Part shown: piece by piece, positions 48,225 through 56,452 of the stretch
Layout: the number at the start of each line of letters is the position of its first letter
How positions within the stretch are numbered: the stretch's first letter is position 1
Origin: Nonomuraea ceibae
GTDB taxonomy: Bacteria > Actinomycetota > Actinomycetes > Streptosporangiales > Streptosporangiaceae
Reading direction: 5' to 3'
DNA length: 64,000 nt
Assembly: GCF_019396325.1 (NCBI RefSeq)
Contig: NZ_JAHKRO010000001.1
Location: 124,001 to 188,000, forward strand
The notes under the pieces: model-generated
The model's database searches: none
Told to the model about the DNA's origin: nothing
What the model saw: the letters and a program-made list of their open reading frames with translations, nothing else
Position numbers and translations under genes: made by a program

Positions 48225-49991
48225 TCAGGGGACGTGGAGGTGTTTGCGGGCGAAGTCGAGCTGCAGGGCCATCTGGGTGATGCGCTCGGCGACGACGAGG
48301 GTGCCGCGGACGGAGCTGTACGTGTACAGCTCGTGCTCGCAGCCGCGTTCGGCGAGCTGGTCGACGTACATGCGCACCTGCCGCAGCGGGCTGCGCATGT
48401 CGTCCTCGCAGGCGAGGATGAGCACCGGGCTCTTGACCTGGTCGACGTACGTGATGGGCGAGCTGGCGGCGTAGCGCTCCGGCTGTTCGTCGGGGGAGCC
48501 GCCGAGCAGCGCGCGGTGGTAGGCGCGCAGGCTCTCGCCCTCGTCCTCGTAGGCCGTCTGGTGGCAGGCGATGGGCAGGGCGGCGATGCCGGCGGCCCAG
48601 AGGCCGGGCTGGGTGCCGAGGCCGAGGAGCGTGAGGTAGCCGCCCCAGCCGGTGCCCGACAGGAGGATGCGGTGGGGGTCGGCGATGCCGCGGGCGGCGA
48701 CGTACTGGCGGACGGCGGCGACGTCGGCGAGTTCGATGTGGCCGACGTCGAGGCGGAGGGCGTCGCGCCAGGCGGATCCGTAGCCGGTGGAGCCGCGGTA
48801 GTTGACGCGGATGACGGCGAAGCCGGCGTCGACCCAGGCGGCGACCTCGGGGGAGAAGGAGTCCTGGTCGTGTTCGGCGGGCCCGCCGTGGAGCATGAAG
48901 ACGGCGGGGAACGGCGCGGAGCCGGTCTCGGGCCGGTTGACGAGGGCGTGGATGCGCCCGCCGGGGCCGTCCACGTCGAGGTCTTCGACGGGGACGCTGG
49001 GCGGGGCGGCGGGGCCGCCGGCGTTCATCACGACCTGGCCGGTGCTGGAGCGGATGACGGGCGGCCGGGAGGCGCTGGACCAGGAGTATTCGACGTGGCC
49101 GCCGGGGCGGGGGATGGCGTCGTCGATGACGCCGTGGGGTGTGTCGATGAGGGTGAGGCCGCCGCCGGCGAGGTCGTAGCGGTGCAGGTGGCTGCGGGCG
49201 CGGTCGCCGCGCAGGATGAGCAGGCCGCGGCCGTCGTGGTACCAGTCGGCGGTGAGGTCGCCGGAGTCCTTCAGCCAGATCTCGCGCTGTTCGCCGGTGA
49301 CGGGGTCCCAGACGAGGGGTTCGTGGCGGTTGCGGCGTTCGTGCAGGGCGAGCAGCCGGCGGTCGCCGGGCACGGGGGCGAAGGTGAGGCCGTGGATGCC
49401 TTTGCCGGGGCCGTCGTAGAGCTCGCTCACGGTGGCGCCGTTCTGGCGGATGACGCGGAGCGCGGGGTGGCGGAAGCCGCCGTATTCGCCGTGGTTGATG
49501 GCGATGAGCTCGCCGTCGAGCGACATGTCGGTCACCCAGGCGGCGTCGGGGTGCTCGTACAGCAGGCGGCTGGGCTCGCCGGCGCGGGCCAGGTGGATGC
49601 GGAAGGCGCCTTCGCTGGCGAGGGTGAGCGCGACGAGGCCGGTGGTGGACAGCGCGATGCCGCCGGGCTGGCCGGGCGGCAGGTCGGGGGCGACGGGCTC
49701 GGCGGGGCCGCCGGAGAACGGCTGGCGGAACCATCGGCCGAATTCGTCGCCGTCGGTGTCGGCGAACCAGTAGACCCATTGGCCGTTGGGGTCGATGGCG
49801 GCGTAGGAGGTGCCGCCGGGGCGTTCGGTGACCTGGCGGGTGGCGCCGGTCGCCCGGTCCCAGGCGTAGACCTCCCAGGTGCCGGTGACGTTGGAGCGGT
49901 AGATGGAGCGGCTCGGCGCTCGTCGGGCCCAGGTGGGCAGCGACATGCGCGACGCGCGGAACCTGGCCTGCCAGCGTTCCTCCGCCTTCAT
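48225..49991 (-). CDS. S9 prolyl-oligopeptidase-like protein lacking catalytic Ser and His
   Basis: A 588-residue S9-family protein with an N-terminal beta-propeller (about 10-345) and an alpha/beta-hydrolase domain (about 350-588; PFPAVFMLHGGPAEHDQDSF, RVNYRGSTGYGSAWRDAL). The nucleophile elbow, normally GGSYGGY, reads GTGWGGY: Gly448 replaces the Ser. The Asp loop is present (ACEDDMRSP), but the His loop, normally EGHGF, reads VRGTL. It is therefore probably catalytically inactive. ATG 49991 has AGGGAGGGGG 9 nt upstream; no signal peptide is visible. A binding, scaffold or regulatory role is inference. Confidence 0.88.
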   Translation of the reverse strand: MKAEERWQARFRASRMSLPTWARRAPSRSIYRSNVTGTWEVYAWDRATGATRQVTERPGGTSYAAIDPNGQWVYWFADTDGDEFGRWFRQPFSGGPAEPVAPDLPPGQPGGIALSTTGLVALTLASEGAFRIHLARAGEPSRLLYEHPDAAWVTDMSLDGELIAINHGEYGGFRHPALRVIRQNGATVSELYDGPGKGIHGLTFAPVPGDRRLLALHERRNRHEPLVWDPVTGEQREIWLKDSGDLTADWYHDGRGLLILRGDRARSHLHRYDLAGGGLTLIDTPHGVIDDAIPRPGGHVEYSWSSASRPPVIRSSTGQVVMNAGGPAAPPSVPVEDLDVDGPGGRIHALVNRPETGSAPFPAVFMLHGGPAEHDQDSFSPEVAAWVDAGFAVIRVNYRGSTGYGSAWRDALRLDVGHIELADVAAVRQYVAARGIADPHRILLSGTGWGGYLTLLGLGTQPGLWAAGIAALPIACHQTAYEDEGESLRAYHRALLGGSPDEQPERYAASSPITYVDQVKSPVLILACEDDMRSPLRQVRMYVDQLAERGCEHELYTYSSVRGTLVVAERITQMALQLDFARKHLHVP

Positions 49992-50135
49992 CCGGCGAGC
50001 CCCCTCCCTCTGTGGCCCGTGCCGTCCCGGCGCGGGTTGCCGTCCAGTATTACGCCTGTGTCGCGGAAATACTCCGGGAATGTGGGGGAATTTCGGACTA
50101 AATGCCCCATCAGTAACACCTGTCCCACTCATCCG

Positions 50136-51101
50136 TCAAGGAACGGGTCTTGCGTAAGGTGTCACTTCGAAGGTAGATAGAGAAAACGCCGCCTTCACGA
50201 CTACTTTTCCCCGCTTTTTCGTGACTCTGGGGGAGAAATAGCTCGAAATTCTCTCCTCCAGCTCCGCCGTCCCCGTGTGCCACGCGCTCGGTCCCATCCC
50301 CACGACCTGGAGCACGTCGGCCGGCCCCAGCTCCATCTCGAAGGCGACCTCCTGCCGCGCGGTCTCGGTGAACCCCTCCAGGCTCCGGGCCACCCGCCGC
50401 TCCTTGTCGGCGTCGACGGAGAGCAGCCCCAGCTCCTCGACCAGCGGGCTCAGGTGGTCGCCCGTCGGCGTCACGACCACGACCGCCCCGCCCGGCCGCA
50501 GGATCCGGCGGAACTCCGGCCCGTTGCGCGGCGCGAACACGTTGATCACCACATCGGCGGCTCCGTCGCGGATGGGCAGCGTGCGCCAGACGTCCGCCAC
50601 GAACGCCCCCGCCCGGGGATGCGCCCGCGCGGCTCGCCGTACAGCATGTTTGGACACATCGAAGGCCATCCCAACGCCACGCCCCGCAGCCGTGAGCACC
50701 GCCGAAAGGTAATAGCCGGTCCCCGCACCGGCGTCAACGATCACCGGCCGGTCCGCAAGCGCTTGCGGTGCCGGGCCGGAACCCATTTCGGCACTACCGT
50801 ACGCCTTCGCGGCCTCTCCGTCAGGCAAGTGTGAGAACGATTCGGTATGACTGAGAACGCTCCCACCGAGCGCCCTGGCGAGCGGCGCGTAATGCCCCGC
50901 TTCGAGGAAGCTCGAACGCGCCGCGACCATCTCCGCGCTGTCGGCGGTCCCGGGCGGGCGGGAGCCGACCAGCAGGCTCACGTAGCCCTGCTTGGCCACG
51001 TCGAAGGAGTGCCCCCGGGCGCACCGCAGCGCGTCGGCGTCGAGCCGCACCGGCTCCCGGCAGACCGGGCAGGCCAGGTGTCCGACGATGTCAGCCAGCA
51101 T
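50136..51101 (-). CDS. RlmA/TlrB-type 23S rRNA (guanine-N1) methyltransferase
   Basis: A 321-residue protein. The N-terminal zinc finger is ACPVCREPVRLDADALRCAR with GHSFD, followed by YVSLLVG; the SAM-binding Rossmann domain starts VIVDAGAGTGYYLSAVL and has ADVVINVFAPRNGPEFRRIL. This matches the RlmA(I)/RlmA(II) family, which methylates G745 or G748 of 23S rRNA; TlrB-type members give resistance to tylosin-like macrolides. Which position is used cannot be read from the sequence. The ATG at 51101 overlaps the rho stop (TGATG), so it is translationally coupled to rho. Confidence 0.9.
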   Translation of the reverse strand: MLADIVGHLACPVCREPVRLDADALRCARGHSFDVAKQGYVSLLVGSRPPGTADSAEMVAARSSFLEAGHYAPLARALGGSVLSHTESFSHLPDGEAAKAYGSAEMGSGPAPQALADRPVIVDAGAGTGYYLSAVLTAAGRGVGMAFDVSKHAVRRAARAHPRAGAFVADVWRTLPIRDGAADVVINVFAPRNGPEFRRILRPGGAVVVVTPTGDHLSPLVEELGLLSVDADKERRVARSLEGFTETARQEVAFEMELGPADVLQVVGMGPSAWHTGTAELEERISSYFSPRVTKKRGKVVVKAAFSLSTFEVTPYARPVP

Positions 51102-52165
51102 CAGGCCATTGTGGCCGAGGTCAGGAACGCCGCGTTGGAGGGGGTGTCGCGCAGCTTGCCGACGAGCATCTCCATCGCCTGCTGCCGGTCCAGGCCGCTC
51201 AGGCTGCGGCGCAGCCGCCACACGATCTGCCGCTCGCGGTCGGGCAGCAGGATCTCCTCGCGGCGGGTGCCGGAGGCGTCCAGGTTGACGGCCGGGTAGA
51301 GGCGCCGCTCGGCCAGGTCGCGGGCCAGGTGCAGCTCCATGTTGCCGGTGCCCTTGAACTCCTCGTACAGGCTGTCGTCCATCCGCGAGCCGGTCTCGAC
51401 GAGCGTGGTGGCGAGGATGGTCAGCGAGCCGCCGCCCTCGACGTTGCGGGCGGCGCCGAAGAAGCGCTTGGGCGGGTAGAGCGCGGCGGCGTCGAGGCCG
51501 CCGGTGAGGGTCTTGCCGCCGCCGGGCGCCAGGTTGTTGTAGGCGCGGGCCAGCCGGGTCAGCGAGTCGAGCAGCAGCACGACGTCCTGACCGGCCTCGA
51601 CCAGGCGCTTGGCGCGTTCGATGGCGAGCTCGGCGATCGCGGTGTGGTCGCGGTCGGGGTGGTCGAAGGTGGAGGAGAAGATCTCGCCGCGCACCGTGGC
51701 GCGCATGTCGGTGACCTCCTCGGGCCGCTCGCCGACGAGCAGCGTCATGAGGTGGACCTCGGGGTGGTTGCGCGTGACGGCGTCGGCGAGCGCCTGGAGG
51801 ACCATGGTCTTGCCGGCCTTGGGCGGGGCGACGATGAGCCCGCGCTGGCCCTTGCCGATGGGCGCGAACAGGTCGATGACCCGGGTGCTGAGCGATTCGG
51901 TCTCCAGGTGGAGACGCTCCTGCGGGTGTACGGGGGTCAGCTCGGCGAAACGCGGCCGGTTCCGCCAGTCGGCGTGGCCGTTGACGGTCTCGACGCTGGC
52001 GAGCTTGCCGTCCGACGCCTCGGCGACGACGTGGTCGCCGGGACGCAGGCCGTACTGCTGGATCTGGGCCGGGCTCAGGCGCAGGTCGCCGGGGCCGGGC
52101 AGGTGGTCGATGCGGATGTAGGCGGCCTTTTCCCGTACGTCGAGAAGGCCCTTGTGAACAGACAT
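51101..52165 (-). CDS. rho: Short transcription termination factor Rho paralogue
   Basis: A 354-residue Rho. It keeps the RNA-binding cold-shock/OB fold in shortened form ([18 protein letters not shown] to [20 protein letters not shown]) and a complete motor: Walker [30 protein letters not shown], the Q-loop [20 protein letters not shown] and [19 protein letters not shown]. The N-terminal helical domain and the long basic insertion of typical actinobacterial Rho (600-700 residues) are missing. It is probably a second Rho. AAGGGG lies 6 nt before ATG 52165. It is cotranslated with the RlmA-type gene. Confidence 0.92.
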   Translation of the reverse strand: MSVHKGLLDVREKAAYIRIDHLPGPGDLRLSPAQIQQYGLRPGDHVVAEASDGKLASVETVNGHADWRNRPRFAELTPVHPQERLHLETESLSTRVIDLFAPIGKGQRGLIVAPPKAGKTMVLQALADAVTRNHPEVHLMTLLVGERPEEVTDMRATVRGEIFSSTFDHPDRDHTAIAELAIERAKRLVEAGQDVVLLLDSLTRLARAYNNLAPGGGKTLTGGLDAAALYPPKRFFGAARNVEGGGSLTILATTLVETGSRMDDSLYEEFKGTGNMELHLARDLAERRLYPAVNLDASGTRREEILLPDRERQIVWRLRRSLSGLDRQQAMEMLVGKLRDTPSNAAFLTSATMA

Positions 52166-52482
52166 GGTGAACCCCTTGAGGGTGCGCCGAACGAAGGAGA
52201 ACGCCGGCGGGAAATGAGAAGACCGGCCCCGCGAAGAAGGGGGCGGTGAGATCAGCGGAGCTTGAAGCTCAACGCTGGGGGCAACGTATCACACGTCGCT
52301 GTCCATGCAACGCCTAGTCCTGTTGGGCTATTCCCGGGGGATTCCTCGTGTCCCGGCGCGCGTTCGGGGCAGCGGAACGTAACAATGTTCTTCTCCGCTC
52401 CCTCTGCGTCCGAGCAAGCGAGCTGCAGGACCTTTGCAATGCGCCGAAGGTTCCATGGAGAAGAGAACCCTAGGGGGATGAG
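52166..52482. promoter_or_regulatory. Divergent promoter region and rho leader
   Basis: On the minus strand TTGCAT (52310-52305) and TACGTT (52288-52283), spaced 16 bp, form a promoter candidate that would give rho a leader of about 110 nt. The leader contains the palindrome GAGCTTGAAGCTC (near 52259-52271) and a C-rich tract (CCCCCTTCTTC, near 52238), a possible site for Rho autocontrol. On the plus side the zinc-ribbon gene has AGGGGG before its ATG. GAAC...GTTC (near 52375-52394) is an additional weak inverted repeat. No further gene is seen. Confidence 0.45.
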
Positions 52483-52623
52483 ATGAACAGCACCCGCTGC
52501 CCGCGCTGCCACAGCGAGCTCGACGAGGGCCCGATCATGTACCGGTGCGCGACCTGCTGCCGCGCCGTCTACGCGGCCGACCTGGAGAACGAGTACGTGC
52601 CGCGCGAGCCCGTGGCCGCCTAA
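52483..52623 (+). CDS. 46-residue zinc-ribbon protein
   Basis: ATG 52483 to TAA 52621-52623 encodes 46 residues that start MNSTRCPRCHSELDEGP. Two CxxC knuckles, C6-x2-C9 and C22-x2-C25 (MYRCATCCRAVY), spaced as in a zinc ribbon, support a real gene despite its size. AGGGGG lies about 7 nt upstream. It is divergent from rho, and its TAA is part of TAAGCT, the likely -10 of the MBL gene. Small zinc ribbons can bind RNA polymerase, ribosomes or nucleic acid; which applies here is unknown. Confidence 0.7.
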   Translation: MNSTRCPRCHSELDEGPIMYRCATCCRAVYAADLENEYVPREPVAA

Positions 52624-52632
52624 GCTGGGCGC

Positions 52633-53376
52633 GTGCCGCACGAATCGAAGATCGTTTCAGGCGTCGAGGTCACGCCGCTCTGCGACGCCGTGGGCGCGAT
52701 GGGCGAGGCGATCCGCCGCCCGCTGCCGGAGATGTTTCCCGGCTCGGCGCTGCCCGACGAGCCGTGGGTGCTCCACTTCCACTGCTACCTGCTCCGCGAC
52801 CGGGCCGGACGCCTGACGCTGGTCGACACCGGCATCGGCGGCCCCGGCTCGCTCGCGTCGAGCTGGGCGCCCGTTCCCGGCACGCTGCCCGGCGAGCTGG
52901 CCGCCGTCGGCGTCGCGCCCGCCGACGTCGACACGGTGATCCTCACCCACCTGCACAGCGACCACGCGAGCGGCGCCGTCTCCGACGACGGCCGGCCGAT
53001 CTTCGAGAACGCCCGGTACGTGCTCCAGCAGGCCGAGCTCGACGCCGCCGAGAGCGCGACGCTCGACCGGGTGGTCACCCCGCTCAAGGCCCAGTTGCAC
53101 GTCGTCGACGGCGACACCGAGGCCGCGCCCGGCGTGCGCGTCCACCTGACGCCCGGCCACACGCCGGGCCACCAGATCGCCCGCGTCGGCGACCTGGCCG
53201 TGACCGGCGACCTGGTCCTGCATCCCGCGCAGCTCGCCGACCCGGCCGTGCGCTACGTCTACGACGACGACCAGGAGCGGGCCGCCGCCACCCGCGCCGC
53301 CGTGCTCGCCGAGCTGCGCGCCGCCCGCGCGCTGCTCGCCACGGCGCACTTCGCCGACCCGTTCGTGCGGCTTTGA
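52633..53376 (+). CDS. MBL-fold metallo-hydrolase
   Basis: A 247-residue metallo-beta-lactamase-fold protein. The first metal motif is ILTHLHSDHASGAV (H-x-H-x-D-H), with a third-ligand His in TPGHTPGHQIA, Asp in VTGDLVLHP and the last His in LLATAHFADPF. The order and spacing resemble lactonase/AttM-like hydrolases, but the substrate is unknown. GTG 52633 is supported by TAAGCT 6 nt upstream, which overlaps the stop of the zinc-ribbon gene; a leaderless transcript is likely. It is convergent with the orphan kinase. Confidence 0.9.
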   Translation: MPHESKIVSGVEVTPLCDAVGAMGEAIRRPLPEMFPGSALPDEPWVLHFHCYLLRDRAGRLTLVDTGIGGPGSLASSWAPVPGTLPGELAAVGVAPADVDTVILTHLHSDHASGAVSDDGRPIFENARYVLQQAELDAAESATLDRVVTPLKAQLHVVDGDTEAAPGVRVHLTPGHTPGHQIARVGDLAVTGDLVLHPAQLADPAVRYVYDDDQERAAATRAAVLAELRAARALLATAHFADPFVRL

Positions 53377-53401
53377 CCGGCTCTGGCCAGGCTCTGACCG
53401 G

Positions 53402-55303
53402 CTAGGCGCCCGTGAGCGCGGGCTGGTCGGCCAGCAGAGACGCCGGCAGCGACACCCTGGCCGTCAGGCCGCCGTACGGCGACGCGGTCAGGGCGACCTT
53501 GATGCCGTGCCTGGCCGCCAGCCGGCCGACCACGAACAGCCCGAGCCGGTCGCTCTGCGCCAGGTCGAACTCGGGCTTCTCGGCCAGGCGGGTGTTGAGC
53601 TCGTCGAGCTCGGCCCGCGACAGACCCAGCCCGCGGTCCTCCACCTCCACGATCAGCCCGTACGGGGTCGCCGTGGTGCGCAGGTCGACCCGGGTGCGCG
53701 GCGGCGAGAACAGCGTGGCGTTCTCGATCAGCTCGGCCATCAGGTGGGCCACGTCGGTGACCGCCGAGCCGGTCAGCGCGACGGGCGGCGCCTGCAGCAC
53801 CTCGACCCGCTGATACTCCTCCACCTCGGCCACGGCGGCGCGCAGCACGTCCAGGATCGGCACCGGGTTGCGCCAGCCGCGGCCCGGCGTCTGGTCGGAC
53901 AGGATGATCAGGCTCTCCGCGTGGCGGCGCATGCGCGTCGTCAGGTGGTCGAGCTTGAACAGGTCCTCCAGCTCCTCGGGGTCCTCGGTGCCGCGTTCCA
54001 TGCCGTCGAGCTGCAGGAGCTGGCGGTGCAGCAGCGACTGGTTGCGCCTGGCCAGGTTGACGAACACCTGGTTGACGCCGTGCCGGAGGCGGGCCTGGGT
54101 GACCGCGGCCTCGACGGCCGTGGACTGCACGCGGTTGAACGCCTGCACGATGTCGCGCACCTCGGACGTCTCCGCCTTGATCTCCAGCGGGGGGAGCTCG
54201 GCCGCGGAGGGCGGCTGGGTGCTCGTGCGCAGCCGCTTGACCAGGTCGCGCAGGTGCACGTCGGCCAGTTCGGTGGCGGCGTCGCGGAGGCCGGCGAGCT
54301 CGCGTACCAACCGCTTGCGGAAGCGCAGCGACAGCAGGATGGAGGCGATCACGGCGAGCAGCCCGATGCCGCCCGCGACGCCGATCTTGGTGAGGATGCC
54401 GGTGGCCGCGGGCGTGACCCGCTCGGTGATGGCCTTGGCGGTGACGCGCTGGGCGCGCTCGGCGGCCTTCCACAGGTTGGTGGCGTCCACCGGCCAGGTG
54501 GCGGCGTCGGCGGGCAGGCCGTTGATGATGGCCTGCCCCCTGATGGCGTCCTCGGCCTCGGTGAACTCCGTGTACATCGGGGAGGCCATGAGCTGCTGGT
54601 ACGGCTTGCGCAGCCCGTCGTCGAGGTGGGACATGGCCTGGGCGTGGAGCAGCCGCCGGGTGGCCGTCCAGTCGGCGAACGCCTCGCGCTCGGCGGGCGT
54701 CACCCGGCCCCGGCTCAGCACCACGGCGATCATCGCGCGCTCGCGTGACAGCAGCTCCTTGGCCTCGCCCAGCATGGTCAGCGCGCGGGCGTTGCGGTAG
54801 AGCGTCATGTCGGGGACCAGCACCATCGCGTCGTACATGCGGAAGGAGGCGTCCACGATCTGGCTGTAGCCGTTGATCAGGTCGAGGGGGGCCGCGCCGG
54901 TGGCGTCGACATCGCGCCGGACCTGCGCGAGCTGGTCGAGCCGCCGGTTCAGAGTGGTGAGCTGGGCGGTCATCTCCGGGCTGAGGCCGCGCCGGCTCGC
55001 CGCCAGCGCACGGAACCGCTTGGCCGCCGCGTCGGTCTGCGAGCGCTGGATCTTCAGGGTCTCGGCATTGCGCCTGGCGGCCACGTACTGGATCGAGGAC
55101 AGCCGCTCGTTCTGCAGGTGGGTGGTGAGTTCCTCGGAGGGTTCGGCCAGGTTCGTCGCCAGCTCGTCGATCTCCAGCATGCGCAGCCCGTCGCCTGCCG
55201 TCAGAGCGGCGGCGAACGCCCACAGGCCGACCAGGGAGGTCAGCGGGACGAGCAGGAGGATGAGGAGTTTGATCGCGATGGGACGGCCACGTGTGGGGGG
55301 CAT
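53402..55303 (-). CDS. Orphan NIT-type sensor histidine kinase
   Basis: A 633-residue paralogue of the conservon kinases: membrane helix (about 10-33), outer helical NIT sensor, second membrane helix near 295-320 (GVAGGIGLLAVIASILLSLR), HAMP-like linker, LDHLTTRMRRHAE and a GHKL ATPase (ELIENATLFSPP, EDRGLGLS, RLGLFVVGRLAARHG). It ends soon after the ATPase, without the LPRRVRQANL and SPEE/SPDE tail of the other two. No roadblock, DUF742 or GTPase gene is next to it. ATG 55303 has GGAGG 4 nt upstream. Partners, if any, are encoded elsewhere. Confidence 0.9.
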   Translation of the reverse strand: MPPTRGRPIAIKLLILLLVPLTSLVGLWAFAAALTAGDGLRMLEIDELATNLAEPSEELTTHLQNERLSSIQYVAARRNAETLKIQRSQTDAAAKRFRALAASRRGLSPEMTAQLTTLNRRLDQLAQVRRDVDATGAAPLDLINGYSQIVDASFRMYDAMVLVPDMTLYRNARALTMLGEAKELLSRERAMIAVVLSRGRVTPAEREAFADWTATRRLLHAQAMSHLDDGLRKPYQQLMASPMYTEFTEAEDAIRGQAIINGLPADAATWPVDATNLWKAAERAQRVTAKAITERVTPAATGILTKIGVAGGIGLLAVIASILLSLRFRKRLVRELAGLRDAATELADVHLRDLVKRLRTSTQPPSAAELPPLEIKAETSEVRDIVQAFNRVQSTAVEAAVTQARLRHGVNQVFVNLARRNQSLLHRQLLQLDGMERGTEDPEELEDLFKLDHLTTRMRRHAESLIILSDQTPGRGWRNPVPILDVLRAAVAEVEEYQRVEVLQAPPVALTGSAVTDVAHLMAELIENATLFSPPRTRVDLRTTATPYGLIVEVEDRGLGLSRAELDELNTRLAEKPEFDLAQSDRLGLFVVGRLAARHGIKVALTASPYGGLTARVSLPASLLADQPALTGA

Positions 55304-55411
55304 GCGACCTCCGGGTGCATGATGAGCGCGCAACGCAGATTACACCCGTCATGCGAAGTATCGCCGCGAATCACCGGTGCGGGGCCACCCCGCCACCCCG
55401 CACCGGTGAGG

Positions 55412-55828
55412 TCACCGCGCGCGCTCCTCACGGCCGGCGACCAGCCGGTCATCGGCGTGCCCGTCAGCGTGCCCGTCGGTGCGGCCGTCAGCGCGGCCCG
55501 CGATCGGCTTGCTTGCGGCGGCGTGCTCGCGTTCGAGCTTCCGCTCCAGCTCGCGCTTCTCGTCCTCCAGCCGCGCCACCTTGTCGGAGGCGTCGGCGCG
55601 TACGTGAGCCAGCCGGCGGCGACGGCGGGCGGACCGGCGCGAACCGGCGGCGATCAGCCAGAAGCCGAGCACCATCACCGCGGCCGCCGCCGCGCCCGCG
55701 AGGAACATCTCCACGTGGTCGGGCTGGAACGTGTAACCGAACAGGATGTACCGGGCGCTCTCCTCCGTGATGGCCACGACGGCCGCCGCGCCGGCGAGCA
55801 GGACCAGTAACAGACCCAGAAAGATCAT
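55412..55828 (-). CDS. Small membrane protein with LapA-like helices and coiled coil
   Basis: A 138-residue protein. Two membrane helices (MIFLGLLLVLLAGAAAVVAI and MFLAGAAAAAVMVLGFWLIA) flank a short FGYTFQPDHVE loop; a basic stretch (RRSARRRRRLAHVR), a coiled coil (KVARLEDEKRELERKLEREH) and a tail with repeated DGHAD follow. It resembles LapA-domain-like proteins of actinomycetes. Function is unknown. The gene stands alone upstream of the orphan kinase on the same strand, 108 bp from its start. Confidence 0.8.
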   Translation of the reverse strand: MIFLGLLLVLLAGAAAVVAITEESARYILFGYTFQPDHVEMFLAGAAAAAVMVLGFWLIAAGSRRSARRRRRLAHVRADASDKVARLEDEKRELERKLEREHAAASKPIAGRADGRTDGHADGHADDRLVAGREERAR

Positions 55829-55924
55829 TTCGTCTCACTCCTCGTCGTCAGAGCGAGATCCCCCTGCCCATCATCCGGCGCGGTATGCCCTGCCCACACG
55901 GGCTCGCAGGTCATGATGGCGGTC

Positions 55925-56452
55925 ATGAGACCCGAACCAGGACAGGTGCTGCACTTCTCCGAGGACCCCACCATCGAGCGGTTCGTCCCGCACGTCGCAC
56001 CCACCTCACGGCAGAGCGAGCCGTACGTCTGGGCGGTCGACGGCGAACGCTGTCCCTCCTACTGGTTCCCCCGCGCCTGCCCCCGCGCGATGGCGTGGCC
56101 CGGATCGCGCACCACGCGGGAGGACGCCGACCGGATCATCGGCGCGGGCTGCGGCGAGCGGGTGCACGCGATCGAGTACGGGTGGCTGAAGGCGATGATG
56201 GACGTGCGCCTGTTCGCCTACAGGCTGCCCGCCGACGTCTTCACGCCGCTCGGCGACCCGCCCGCCGCGGTCGTGGCGACCGTGCCGGTGCTGCCGCTCG
56301 GCCCGCCCGAGCCGGTCCGCGACCTGTTCGAGCTGCACGAGGAGGCCGGGATCCAGCTCCGCGTGCTGGACAATTTGTGGCGGTTCTGGAACGAGGTGAC
56401 GGCCAGCACGCTGGAGTTCAGCGGGATCCGGCTCCGGAACGCTCGGCGATGA
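55925..56452 (+). CDS. DUF6886-like protein
   Basis: A 175-residue protein whose start PGQVLHFSEDPTIERFVPHV and following YVWAVDGERCPSYWFPRACP match a widespread family known as DUF6886. Later EYGWLKAMMDVRLFAYRLP and a helical C terminus are visible. Members are soluble and uncharacterised. ATG 55925 is preferred because the family begins there; ATG 55913 is four codons upstream. Its 3' end overlaps the convergent ketopantoate reductase-like gene by 35 bp. Confidence 0.82.
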   Translation: MRPEPGQVLHFSEDPTIERFVPHVAPTSRQSEPYVWAVDGERCPSYWFPRACPRAMAWPGSRTTREDADRIIGAGCGERVHAIEYGWLKAMMDVRLFAYRLPADVFTPLGDPPAAVVATVPVLPLGPPEPVRDLFELHEEAGIQLRVLDNLWRFWNEVTASTLEFSGIRLRNARR

